From Chloroflexota bacterium (GTDB taxonomy: Bacteria; Chloroflexota; Anaerolineae; Promineifilales; Promineifilaceae), in assembly GCA_013112725.1 (NCBI GenBank), contig JABFFZ010000016.1:1-64000 (forward strand): 64,000 nt of DNA. Direction: 5' to 3'. Below the pieces are notes generated by a model. That model was given only the letters and a program-made list of their open reading frames with translations, had not been told where the DNA came from and made no database searches. Shown here in pieces: positions 8,470 through 16,862 of this stretch. Positions within the stretch are counted from its first letter, which is position 1; every line of letters starts with the position of its first letter. A program made the position numbers and the translations under genes.

Positions 8470-9033
8470 ATGAAAACACGCACAATTTTTACAGTGATGG
8501 GGGTGCAGGTGCAGTTGACACAGACGGGGGTGGTGGGCACGGCCGTGTTGTGGCTGTTGTTTACGGTGCTGGCCTGGTGGTGGCTGCCGCTGTCACCAGC
8601 CGTCACTATTGTGATGGGAATTCTGTTCACACTGCTGCACTGGTTGGGGGAATGGCTGCACCAGATGGGCCACGCATTGGCGGCGCGGCGGGTGGGCTAC
8701 CCCATGCAGCGTATTCGCATGTGGTATGGGTTGGCTGCCGGGCTGTACCCTAAAGATGAACCACCGCTGCCGGCCGAAATCCACATTCGCCGGGCGTTGG
8801 GCGGGCCGGCAATGAGCCTGTTTTTGAGTGTGGTGGGGGCGGTATTGGTGGGGGTGTTACGGCCGTCCGGTGGCATTCCCTACTACCTGGCTGTCTTTTT
8901 CACTCTGGAAAACTTCTTCGTCTTTTTCCTCGGCGCGTTCCTGCCGCTTGGTTTTACCGATGGCAGCACCCTGCTCTATTGGTGGCCCAAACGCGGGCAG
9001 CCATCAGGTGATAGCCAGACTCTTGGCAATTAG
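8470..9033 (+). CDS. Polytopic membrane protein resembling a site-2 (M50) protease with a degenerate HExxH
   Basis: A 187-residue protein with about four hydrophobic segments. A central motif LHQMGHALAARRVGYP (His64-Gln65-Met66-Gly67-His68) sits where M50 proteases have HExGH, followed by an Ala-rich helix. A later GFTDGSTLLYWW resembles the LDG metal-ligand motif of that family. The catalytic Glu is replaced by Gln, so it is probably not an active protease; a metal-binding or scaffold role is possible. GGAG upstream of 8470 supports the start. The last 30 bases overlap the converging HEPN gene. Assignment rests on motif shape and order only. Confidence 0.6.
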   Translation: MKTRTIFTVMGVQVQLTQTGVVGTAVLWLLFTVLAWWWLPLSPAVTIVMGILFTLLHWLGEWLHQMGHALAARRVGYPMQRIRMWYGLAAGLYPKDEPPLPAEIHIRRALGGPAMSLFLSVVGAVLVGVLRPSGGIPYYLAVFFTLENFFVFFLGAFLPLGFTDGSTLLYWWPKRGQPSGDSQTLGN

Positions 9034-9396
9034 CTCTTCGGCTTCTGTTAGCATTTGACGCACTTCTTTTTCTACTGCCACCGAGATGGGAAATAGTGGA
9101 TAACGGCTCTCAAAATAAAACTCGGTAACTCGAATACAAAGCGGATTAAATTTGGCAAGAGTTGGTTCATAGACAGTGGCATCATTCAAAAGTTTGGTCA
9201 AATCATGAACCCTCTGTAGTGCCTACCCCTTGGATAGCAGAAACCCTTTTAGATATTTCTCCAGCGCTTGTTGGGTATGGAAGGCGGCTACACCATATAG
9301 GCGTACCTTATCATCCATCAAGGCCCTGGCAGCATGTAAATCCTCTTCTGCTTTAGCATACCAATCAGTTGGGATGAGAGAATCCGTCGCGGACAT
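9004..9396 (-). pseudogene. HEPN-domain protein gene interrupted by an in-frame amber codon
   Basis: The 5' part encodes DWYAKAEEDL and then AAFHTQQALEKYLKG, the conserved HEPN helix. A TAG at 9223-9225 stops it, and translation continues in the same frame as ALQRVHDLTKLLND and a full C-terminal helical half ending at 9004. Without the TAG it would be a normal HEPN protein of about 130 residues. It overlaps the upstream MNT nucleotidyltransferase gene, the standard arrangement of the HEPN/MNT (HepT/MntA-like) toxin-antitoxin family. In such pairs the nucleotidyltransferase neutralises the HEPN partner. An upstream ATG at 9417 is also possible. A nonsense mutation, sequencing error or readthrough cannot be separated here. 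Confidence 0.78.
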
Positions 9397-9718
9397 ACAA
9401 TACTTTGCCTTTTCCAATAATCTCTTGCAAGAATTGATCCCCCATGGCCAGCCGTTGTCTCATTTCGACCGGCGTCAGCACATACAATGTCAAGGGCATT
9501 CTGGCGTTTACAGGTTGTAGTAATTCCCGAACCTGTAGGCGACGGTCTAGTGGACGCTCGGCCGAATCTTTCACAATAAACAAATCCAGGTCGCTGTCGG
9601 AGTGGGGACGGCCGTAAGCATAAGAGCCAAACAATATCACCTCATCCGGCTCATAATCCGCTTGCAGGATGTCAACGACCTCTTGTAACACCTGGTTCAA
9701 TTGTGCATCCGTCAACAT
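9365..9718 (-). CDS. MNT-family nucleotidyltransferase, antitoxin of a HEPN/MNT pair
   Basis: A 117-residue minimal nucleotidyltransferase. The catalytic signature GS-X10-DXD is complete: Gly31-Ser32, then Asp43 and Asp45 in HSDSDLDLF. Family members (MntA) transfer nucleotides to the HEPN toxin and silence it. The start is taken at MLTDAQLNQ (9716-9718) rather than the upstream in-frame codons, which read as non-conserved sequence. Its 3' end overlaps the HEPN gene by 32-53 bases, indicating translational coupling. The partner gene has an internal stop, so the antitoxin may now be an orphan. Confidence 0.85.
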   Translation of the reverse strand: MLTDAQLNQVLQEVVDILQADYEPDEVILFGSYAYGRPHSDSDLDLFIVKDSAERPLDRRLQVRELLQPVNARMPLTLYVLTPVEMRQRLAMGDQFLQEIIGKGKVLYVRDGFSHPN

Positions 9719-9782
9719 TCGTTGATTTCTCCTATTCGTTGTCGTCGCGCTGTCAGGATTATACAACAATCACAAAGGGTTT

Positions 9783-9866
9783 TTACGTTTCCAGTGCCAA
9801 AGCCACCGTTTCGTCCAGGGACATGGCCTGCCCGGTGGCCCAGGCATGGTTGAAGGGGGCGTTGTC
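9783..9866 (-). pseudogene. Orphan 3' tail of a BTAD/NB-ARC regulator gene (27 codons)
   Basis: On the minus strand this stretch reads DNAPFNHAWATGQAMSLDE and then TVALALET, stop. It is nearly the same as the last residues of the large regulator ending at 10064 (FNKAWAAGQAMPLDE, then AVTFALQES, stop). An in-frame TAA lies just upstream, so only the tail remains. It is a leftover of a second, paralogous regulator gene removed by deletion. Confidence 0.75.
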
Positions 9867-9989
9867 GGGTTAGGGGTGGACGGCCGTCATTCGTCAATAC
9901 ATCGCCCCAATCAGATCGGCGTAGGGGTGGGACGGCGCGGGTTTCATTGGAGCCGTCTCACCCAAACCGCCAAACGGCGCAAGGGGCGA

Positions 9990-10040
9990 GACAGGCGGGA
10001 ACAGGTTATTTTGTGCAGCACAGGCGCTGGCCCGCCTGTC
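9990..10040. repeat. Inverted repeat GACAGGCGGG / CCCGCCTGTC
   Basis: Perfect 10-base arms at 9990-9999 and 10031-10040 with a 31-base loop, downstream of the broken regulator gene. There is no T-run, so it is not a clear terminator. The surrounding 9867-10063 holds no gene that I can see. Confidence 0.6.
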
Positions 10041-10063
10041 CCTCCCCTACACATCATCTTCCC

Positions 10064-13000
10064 TTACGATTCTTGCAAAGCAAAGGTGACAGCTTCGTCC
10101 AGCGGCATGGCCTGTCCGGCGGCCCAGGCTTTGTTGAAGGTTTCGTCGCCCAGTTGGGTGCGAACCATCGTCAGAACCTTTTCATAGCCTAGTTGGAAGG
10201 CCGGGGCACGGATTTCCTGAAAGGTGGTACGAGAGACGGCCGTTGCCCCTAACAATGCGGTTGCTTGTACCGCTTTTCCCTTTGCCGCCCAAACGCTGGC
10301 CGTCCCTTCGACTCCTATGTTGAGTAGTTTCTTGATATTTACCTCCTGTGCCAGGCGCAGACTCCCCTGGTAGCAAGCGATGGCCTGCTCGATTTTTCCT
10401 AGTTGCAGACATGCCTGACCTAAAAGCGCCAGGAGGCGAGATGACGCATACTTGACTTTACGTTCCCTCCAAAGTGCTAAACTGTCCTCAAAGAACTTCT
10501 TCGCCTGTTCATACTCTCCACGAATCAACGCAACCTCACCTAGAAGCATCAATGACTGGGCTATTCCCCACCTACTGTTAATCTGGCTGAACAGGCGCAA
10601 TCCTTCTTCAACACGCCTTTTTGCCTGATACAGGTCACCTTGATTGTAGGCTATATCTCCTAAGTTGTTCGTCAAGCTGGCGATTTTGAGTTTGTTCCCA
10701 AGCTTTTGGGCATACTGCAAGGCCGTATCGCCCAATGAAAGTGCCCGAGAATAATCACCCTGACTTGAGATATCCATGGACAGCAGGTAAAGGCTATCTG
10801 CCAAAAAGAATTGATCTCTTACCTCTTCGAAAATTTCAACGGCCGTTTCATGATGAGCGCGAGCTGCTCCATAATCTTGGAGATACGCAGCAAAATATAG
10901 ACCCTGGTAGTGCGCAGCATAGCCGTAAAGCCATATGCCCTTTGTTTGCTGGCTTAAGATGAGCGCCTCTTCGAGAAGGCTTTTAGCCTCGGCCTGATTG
11001 CCCAGGGCTGCCTCTATCGACCCGCCATTACACAATGCAAAAACCAATAACTCTTTATCAGCCAGCATCCGGGCCAGCGACAGACACTCAGGCTGATAAG
11101 CGATAGCCATACTGCGATCCCCTCCTCCCCAGGAGTTTCTCACCATGAGTGTTAGAGCTTTAAGACGGGCCAGCGAGGGCGTTTGATTCTGAGGCAGCGC
11201 CAAAATCTTTACCTGCCAATCCGTCACACCCTGCCAATAGCCAGTCATGTACCAAAACCAGGCTAAGGCACCGGCCAGGCGCAACGCTTCTTCAGGGGCG
11301 TTTTCGCTCGACCAGGCTAAAGCGGCCCATAGATTGTCGTTTTCACATTCCAGGCGGTCGAGCCAGAGGAGTTGGTTGGCACGGCGGAGTTCGGGTTTAG
11401 CCGTCTCCGCCAGAGCGACAAAATAGGTGGTGTGCTGTTGCTGCATCGCTTTTGCTTCCCCACTTTCAGCTAACTTTTCCAGGGCATATTCGCGGATGGT
11501 TTCCAGCATGGTGAAACGGGGTTCACTGGCTACCTCCTGTTGTTGCAGGAGGTGGTGGTCGAGCAGGCTTGTCAGCCCGTTCAGCACGTCCAGGTTGCCC
11601 TCGGCGTTGGCGACTGCTTCGACTGCTTCCAGAGTACAGCCGCCGACAAACAGCGCCAGCCGCCGGAACAGGGTTTGTTCGGCTGCTGGCAGCAGGTCAT
11701 AGCTCCAATCAAGGGTGGCGCGTAAGGTTTGCTGACGCGCCGGGGCGTCCCTGGCCCCGCCCGTCAGCCATTGCAGCCGCCGGTTGAGCCGTTCGCGCAT
11801 TTGCCGGGGCGACATCAGTCGGATGCGGGCGGCTGCCAGTTCCAGCGCCAGGGGCAGACCATCCAGCCGGGCGCAAATCTCGGCTACATCCGGCGCGTTT
11901 TCCAGAGTGAGGGTAAACGCCGTCTTTGCCGCGTGTGTTCGCTCAATGAATAGCTGCACCGCCTCTATCTGCCCCAATTGTGGCAGTGGTGGCAACTGGT
12001 GCATGTCTGGCAGGAGCAGGGGCAACACCTCGTAGCTTTGTCCGCTGGACAAGTGCAGCGAGACACGGCTGGTGAGAAGGAGTTTAATCCGCGGTGCAGC
12101 CGTTAGCCATTCGGCTAGTTGCGTCACGGCCGTCATGAGCCGCTCCAGGTTGTCCAATACCAGCAGCAGCTGCTTGTCACGCAGATAATCGGCCAGCACG
12201 TCCGGCCAGGGTGGCATACCGGGTGATTCCTGCAACCCCAACTGCCGGGCAATGGTGGCCGCCACCAGGGTCGGGTCGGTAATGGCCGCCAGGGGTACAA
12301 ACCAGACGCCATCGGCAAAATCGGGCAAGGCTGCTGCGGCTACTTGCAAACAGAGCCGCGTTTTACCTGTGCCGCCGGTGCCCGTCAATGTCAGCAGGCG
12401 GGTGGTGGGTTGGGCCAGTAGCTGGCGCACGGCCGTGACCTCTGCCTTTCTACCAATAAAGCTGGTAGCCTGCGGGGGCAGGTTGTGAGGCGGAGATGAG
12501 GGGTGAGGATCGGGTGGCAAGTTTTCGATGGGGCGGGGCACGGCCGTAGCCGAAACAGGATGAACTCCTTCTAGCTGTGCACCATGCGACTGGTATGCCG
12601 GTCTGTCATCATCACGCCCCGCCTCTGCCAAAAGCTTGTGAGGCGATGGAAACAAGGCGGCAGCCAATACATCGCCTTCCTCACCCCGCGAGAGCCGCTC
12701 AAACAACGCTTGGGTTTGTGGCGATGGCGCCACACCCAGTTCATTTTCCAGTGCCTCCACACAGCGACGATAGACGGCCGCCATGCGCAGCAGGTCGCCC
12801 CGGCCGGCATGAGCGATCATCAAGGCGCGGTAAGCGGCTTCCGGCGTTTGCCCCTGCGCCAGCCAGCGTTCGCCCCATTCCAGCAGGTCATCCCAACGGT
12901 GCACGGCCGTTAGCCTATTCAACAGTTGCTCCATCTTGCGCTCAAAGAGGGTTTGCTACCGCTCCCGCTGCCACACCACCCAGTCGTCATAAAAACCGGG

Positions 13001-13397
13001 CAGCAGTTCGCCGCCATACACGGCGACAACGGCTATGAGTTCCTCTGGCGTGGCGCTGGCGTCCGTCGGTTTTTCCAGCAAAGCCACGTCCAGCCAGAAG
13101 GCGGCCGCCGCTCCGACGGCCGCCAGAGAGGTGGGTGCAAATGTAACCGTGATGTCATCGCTGTGCAGGTAATGGGGAGCGGCCTCACCCAACGCCTTGC
13201 GAATATGCCAGAGAGATTGGCGCAGGTTGCGGCGCGCTTTTTCATCGCTGCTGTCCGGCCAGCTTTTCGCGGTGGTGAGCGGCGCCGGCACTGAGGGACA
13301 GGTAAGCAAACAAGGATTGGGCGGGGCGCGAGAGGAGGGTGACGGGACGGCCGTCTAACTTCACTTCAAACCGACCTGACAGCCTGATTTCCAACAT
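10064..13397 (-). pseudogene. Broken BTAD / NB-ARC / TPR transcriptional regulator (AfsR/MalT-like)
   Basis: Read through its lesions, this is one regulator of about 1,110 codons. The order is a winged-helix DNA-binding domain (MLEIRLSGRFEVKLDGRPV), a BTAD helical domain (KARRNLRQSLWHIRKALGE, ending with ELGVAPSPQT), an NB-ARC type ATPase with P-loop TGTGGTGKTRL, then many TPR-like repeats. Lesion 1 is a frameshift near 13260: REKLAG is followed in another frame by WPDSSDEKA, where relatives read REKLAGLLWPDSS. Lesion 2 is an in-frame TAG at 12956-12958 (WQRER, stop, QTLFERKMEQL). The 956-codon part from 12934 down remains open and may still be translated. Intact relatives respond to ligands by oligomerising and activating transcription. 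The expected function is lost or reduced. Confidence 0.82.
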
Positions 13398-13876
13398 GTC
13401 TACCGACTTGTTCGGCTGCGAACGCGAAATGTGGGCACGTTGTAATGGATGGTGAGTTGTTGACTGCCAGAAGTATAGCGGAAACAGATTGCCTTTCAAG
13501 AATGAAAATGGGGAAAAAGATGGTGAAAAGACACGGCCGTAGACGCTGGTGGACGGCCGTGCCTTAAAGTGCCCAATTAATTCAACGCCGCCCAGATGAC
13601 TGCTTTTTCCGTTCCCATCATTAATCTGGTCTCAGTTGTTTTGTGTCTTGTATCCGATTCGCAACTCACAACCCAGGAAAAAACAGGTCAGTAGTAATTG
13701 CTTAAGAGCGTTAAATCGGCTGAAGCTGTTCTACCCCTGCCTCACTTTTACTGGTTCAGTTGCCGTCGAAAAGAGGTGGCAATGTCCATATGAAAACCAG
13801 CTCCAGGCTGACCCTAAATTTACCTTGCGTCCAAAAGGAACTTTTGAAAGGCAACTATTTGCCAAAGGAGAAAATC
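13398..13876. other. 479-base stretch without a recognised gene
   Basis: It holds the promoter side of the broken regulator and the leader of the secreted pair, with two copies of ACGGCCGT about 20 bases apart near 13531-13559. An in-frame upstream ATG at 13790, preceded by AAGAGGTGG, could extend the next gene by 29 codons, but that extension lacks the signal-peptide pattern. Nothing else was recognised. Confidence 0.5.
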
Positions 13877-14392
13877 ATGCCTGTATTAACCAAGAAGTCC
13901 AAACGTTACGCTGTCGTCTGGTTCTGTATGCTGGCGATGCTGTGGCTGGTGGGCACGGCTAGCGCGGCTCCTAAGGAGAGTGCCAATAACCAGACTGGTG
14001 CTGTGCCGGTGCCGGCGGTCTACACCTTTGAAGGCCCGTATCTGCCCGATGTGCTTAATACGGCCGCGCATACCATCCGGATCTGTCGCTGCGAAGGTAT
14101 GGTCAGCTACTTTGTCTTTGAACGGACGGCTGACCCCGGGTATCGCCTTCCTATCTATCTTCATGGCCCCTTTCCAACCTCGTCTTTACCTGACCATTGG
14201 GAACGTGTTCATTTTCAGGGCATCTCTCTACCATCCCTCCTGGAACAAGCCGCCAAATATGTGAAAAACTGCCAATGTGAGCCTTATGTGGTGGATATGG
14301 TCTACCGGCGAAGTGGCCCATCCACAGACGCGGAGACCGCAATTCCTATGCATCATGTCTATTTGCTTATCGCCTGGCCGTTCCCAACTTAA
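13877..14392 (+). CDS. Secreted CxC-repeat protein A (family unknown)
   Basis: 171 residues with a clear signal peptide (basic start, WFCMLAMLWLVGTASA, then cleavage). The mature part contains two copies of one unit of about 60 residues. Copy 1 begins FEGPYLPDVLNTAAH and contains CRCEGMVSYFVFER. Copy 2 begins FQGISLPSLLEQAAK and contains CQCEPYVVDMVYRR. The alternating beta-helix-beta pattern recalls small secretin/STN-like domains, but no family is recognised. The CxC pairs could form disulfides or bind a metal. GGAGAAAATC before the ATG at 13877 fixes the start. The paralogue B follows 28 bases later, so the two are surely co-transcribed. Confidence 0.8.
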   Translation: MPVLTKKSKRYAVVWFCMLAMLWLVGTASAAPKESANNQTGAVPVPAVYTFEGPYLPDVLNTAAHTIRICRCEGMVSYFVFERTADPGYRLPIYLHGPFPTSSLPDHWERVHFQGISLPSLLEQAAKYVKNCQCEPYVVDMVYRRSGPSTDAETAIPMHHVYLLIAWPFPT

Positions 14393-14420
14393 GGACTCAG
14401 TGCCAGCAAAGGAGAATAAG

Positions 14421-14942
14421 ATGTTTACCAATAATCGGAACTTAAATAAATGGCGTCTGGTGGGTTTATGCCTGTTCATGGCTTTGTTCATGGTCGGTTC
14501 GGTGAGCGCCTCGGTGAGCGCCGCTGAGCCCAGTAAGTCTATGACACAACAGGCAAAGATTCCTTCATCATATTATTTTGAAGGCCCAACATTAAGTGGT
14601 GTATTGAGCGAAGCGGCCACTGTCATGCAGAATTGTAACTGCCAGCATCTGGTGACCTCTTTTGCTTATGAACGCACAATCATGGACTGGCATGGCCTGA
14701 CCATCCATCTGAATTGGGTAACACCAGATGCTGCGCTGGGCATCTGGGAAGAGATTCCTTTCCAGGGCGCTTCGCTGCCGACGGTGTTGCGAGAAGCGGC
14801 GAAATTTATGCAACATGATGGCTGTGAAAGCGCTGTGCGGGACGTCAGGTATGGACGGGCGGCACCAACACTGAATGATCAACGACGCCTTGCGCCTGTG
14901 CATATTGTCTACCTGGTTCTGGAATCACCTTCTCCCTGTTGA
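14421..14942 (+). CDS. Secreted CxC-repeat protein B, paralogue of the preceding gene
   Basis: 173 residues with a signal peptide ending near SVSAAEPS. It has the same two-unit plan as protein A: FEGPTLSGVLSEAA with CNCQHLVTSFAYERT, then FQGASLPTVLREAAK with a single-cysteine DGCESAVRDVRYGR. The second CxC pair has lost one Cys. It shares with A the ending HxVYL. AGGAG upstream of the ATG at 14421 supports the start. Gene duplication on top of an internal duplication gives four copies of the unit in about 1 kb. Function unknown; a secreted or periplasmic binding role is only a guess. Confidence 0.8.
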   Translation: MFTNNRNLNKWRLVGLCLFMALFMVGSVSASVSAAEPSKSMTQQAKIPSSYYFEGPTLSGVLSEAATVMQNCNCQHLVTSFAYERTIMDWHGLTIHLNWVTPDAALGIWEEIPFQGASLPTVLREAAKFMQHDGCESAVRDVRYGRAAPTLNDQRRLAPVHIVYLVLESPSPC

Positions 14943-14980
14943 TAGATCGCCGTGACAGGATAGTGCGGTGAACTATTTTG

Positions 14981-15021
14981 GCCGATGCCCACTCTTTCGT
15001 TTGGTGGGTATCGGCTGTTTT
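14981..15021 (+). terminator. Terminator after the secreted pair
   Basis: Arms GCCGATGCCCAC (14981-14992) and GTGGGTATCGGC (15004-15015) pair over 12 bases with one G-T wobble, followed by TGTTTTAG. It lies between the plus-strand pair and the converging methyltransferase. Confidence 0.75.
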
Positions 15022-15619
15022 AGTTGTTCAGGCGGCGGAACCAGAACCAGCCGGATGGCCAGCTTTTGTCTTCGACGTGGGTGACGCCGATTTCGCTTTT
15101 TTCCAGCGCAAAGTCGGCGGCAAAGAGGGTGTGTACGGCCGTCTCCTCAATTCCGCGTGGCCCTTCTTCTCCATCTCTGGCGCCCAACCGAGCAAAGAGT
15201 AAATAGGTGGCGCCGGGTTCCAGCAGGCGGGTTAGCTCAGCCTGGTAAGCCCATCGCTGCGGTTCGGTCAGGGCGTGCAGGCAGCCCACGTCTATGGCCA
15301 GTTGATAACGGTCGGGCAAAAACCCCAGTTCCGTCACCGATGCCTCATAAAACGTGGCCTTCTCCGAAACCCCGGCGGCGGCGGCCCGCTGCCGTGCCTC
15401 GGCAATGGCCTGGGGAATAAAATCAACACCGTCCACCAGCCAGCCATACTGCGCCAGGTAGATGGTGGTACGGCCGTAACCACAGCCCAAATCCAGCGCC
15501 CGGCCTGGCGTTAAGCTGGTTACCAGGGTGATCACTTCCGGCGGTGGCTCCGTGTTATCCCAGGGAACCGGCCCGGCGTTGTAACGGTCGGCAAATCGCT
15601 GCCAGGTTTCATCTGTCAT
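15020..15619 (-). CDS. Class I SAM-dependent methyltransferase
   Basis: 199 residues with the Rossmann methyltransferase motifs: ALDLGCGYGRTTIYLAQ (motif I), VDGVDFIPQAIAEAR (motif II) and LAIDVGCLHALTE further on. The N-terminal WQRFADRYNAGPVPWDNTEPP resembles TehB/TPMT-like small-molecule methyltransferases that act on thiols or toxic oxyanions, but the substrate cannot be read from sequence. The ATG at 15617-15619 is used; a TTG two codons upstream is possible. It starts six bases after the stop of the GT4 gene on the same strand, so it is probably in one transcript with it. Confidence 0.85.
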   Translation of the reverse strand: MTDETWQRFADRYNAGPVPWDNTEPPPEVITLVTSLTPGRALDLGCGYGRTTIYLAQYGWLVDGVDFIPQAIAEARQRAAAAGVSEKATFYEASVTELGFLPDRYQLAIDVGCLHALTEPQRWAYQAELTRLLEPGATYLLFARLGARDGEEGPRGIEETAVHTLFAADFALEKSEIGVTHVEDKSWPSGWFWFRRLNN

Positions 15620-15625
15620 CGTCAA

Positions 15626-16810
15626 TTACCTTGAAGCTGCTAAAAAAAATTCTGCCGTCTGGGCGGCAATTTTGTCCCATGTGAAAAGGTCGGCTACGGC
15701 CGTTGCCCGCTGCCCAAGCTGCTGCCGCAGATCGGGGTCTGTTAACAGATATTGGATTGCTTCAGCCAGTGCTGCCGGATTATCTGGCGGCACAAACCAA
15801 CTGTTTTGGCCGTGAATCAGTTCCGGGGTAGGGGTCGCCGGATAGGTGGTAAGCAGGGCACGGCCGTGCGCCAATGCCGCCGTGAGCGTGCCCCGCCGCA
15901 GCGATGCGCCATCTCGATAGGGCAGTACCATCAGGTCTACGGCCGTCAGGTAAGCCGATGCTTCATAGTCAGACACAAAACCCGTCCAATGTACCCGGTT
16001 GCTCAGGCTGCGTTCGTTGATGAAAGCCTCCAGTTGCTCATAAAATGCCTGGTTATTAGCCTCATCGCTGCTGCCGGTGCGCCCGCCGATGAACACCACA
16101 TGCACATGTTTCGGTAATTCCGCCAACGCTTGCAGCAGCCGATCTGCCCCTTTGCTTTCGTGCAAAAAGCCAAAGTAGCCGAGTAGACAATCGCTGACGT
16201 TCAGCCCCAATTGGCGGCGCACGGCCGTGACTTCTGCGGGCGTCACTTCTCTGGCCTTGATGTTGCTGCCAATGGGAATTTGGGTGATGGGGGTGCGTAC
16301 GCGGGCGGTAAGCGCCTGGTAGTCACCCGCATTGGTGACAATGACGCCCGTTGCCTGCCGCGCCATGGTGTTCACGGCCGTTTGCCGCAGCCAACCCGCT
16401 TTAGGGAACAAATACGGCACACGCAAATCGTGAAAGGTGACAACGGTAGTGGTGACGCCTTTTAATCGCCACGGAAGTAGATTGATGGCCGCGCTGCGCA
16501 TGTTGTAGGCCGCCGGTTGATACTGGATATTGACCACGTCAAATTCATGCCGCAGCACCCAGTCGGCAATTCGGGCAATCGAAGGCCAACGCCAGCGGTT
16601 GATGAATGGATAAAGTTGGGCAAAGGGTAGGTGAAATAGCTCTCCTGGTTTGCGTTTGGCGTCCGATAAACCCGGCGGCTGTATGCCCCGCCGGGTCATA
16701 ATATGAATGTCGTGTCCCTGTTCGGCCAATGCTTTGGCCAATTCCTGTGTGAATGCGCCTACCCCCCCCTGCATGGGGGGGTACTCGCCCGTTACGAAAC
16801 CGATCTTCAT
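15626..16810 (-). CDS. Glycosyltransferase family 4
   Basis: A 394-residue GT-B fold glycosyltransferase. The N-terminus MKIGFVTGEYPPMQGGVGAF is the typical GT4 opening. The C-terminal half has LLGYFGFLHESKGADRLLQAL (donor-binding region) and AVDLMVLPYRDGASLRRGTL. It probably adds a sugar to a surface polysaccharide or glycolipid on the inner side of the membrane. The ATG at 16808-16810 directly follows the GGTGGTTGG-type repeat. Its conserved EYPPMQGGV codons contain a run of seven C and a run of eight G facing each other, a possible slippage site. Confidence 0.88.
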   Translation of the reverse strand: MKIGFVTGEYPPMQGGVGAFTQELAKALAEQGHDIHIMTRRGIQPPGLSDAKRKPGELFHLPFAQLYPFINRWRWPSIARIADWVLRHEFDVVNIQYQPAAYNMRSAAINLLPWRLKGVTTTVVTFHDLRVPYLFPKAGWLRQTAVNTMARQATGVIVTNAGDYQALTARVRTPITQIPIGSNIKAREVTPAEVTAVRRQLGLNVSDCLLGYFGFLHESKGADRLLQALAELPKHVHVVFIGGRTGSSDEANNQAFYEQLEAFINERSLSNRVHWTGFVSDYEASAYLTAVDLMVLPYRDGASLRRGTLTAALAHGRALLTTYPATPTPELIHGQNSWFVPPDNPAALAEAIQYLLTDPDLRQQLGQRATAVADLFTWDKIAAQTAEFFLAASR

Positions 16811-16862
16811 AGCTGGTGGCTGGCGGTTGGTGGCTGGCACGTCTGGTAAGCCACCAACCACT
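16811..16862. repeat. Intergenic word-repeat hairpin, unit GGTGGTTGG
   Basis: On the coding strand TAGTGGTTGGTGGCT starts at the TAG stop of the upstream gene. The complementary AGCCACCAACC arm runs up to the GT4 ATG. Confidence 0.85.

Noticed and set aside
9846..10187. 113-codon plus-strand open frame near the broken regulator
   Set aside because: It covers the tail remnant and the end of the regulator in antisense; no support as a gene.
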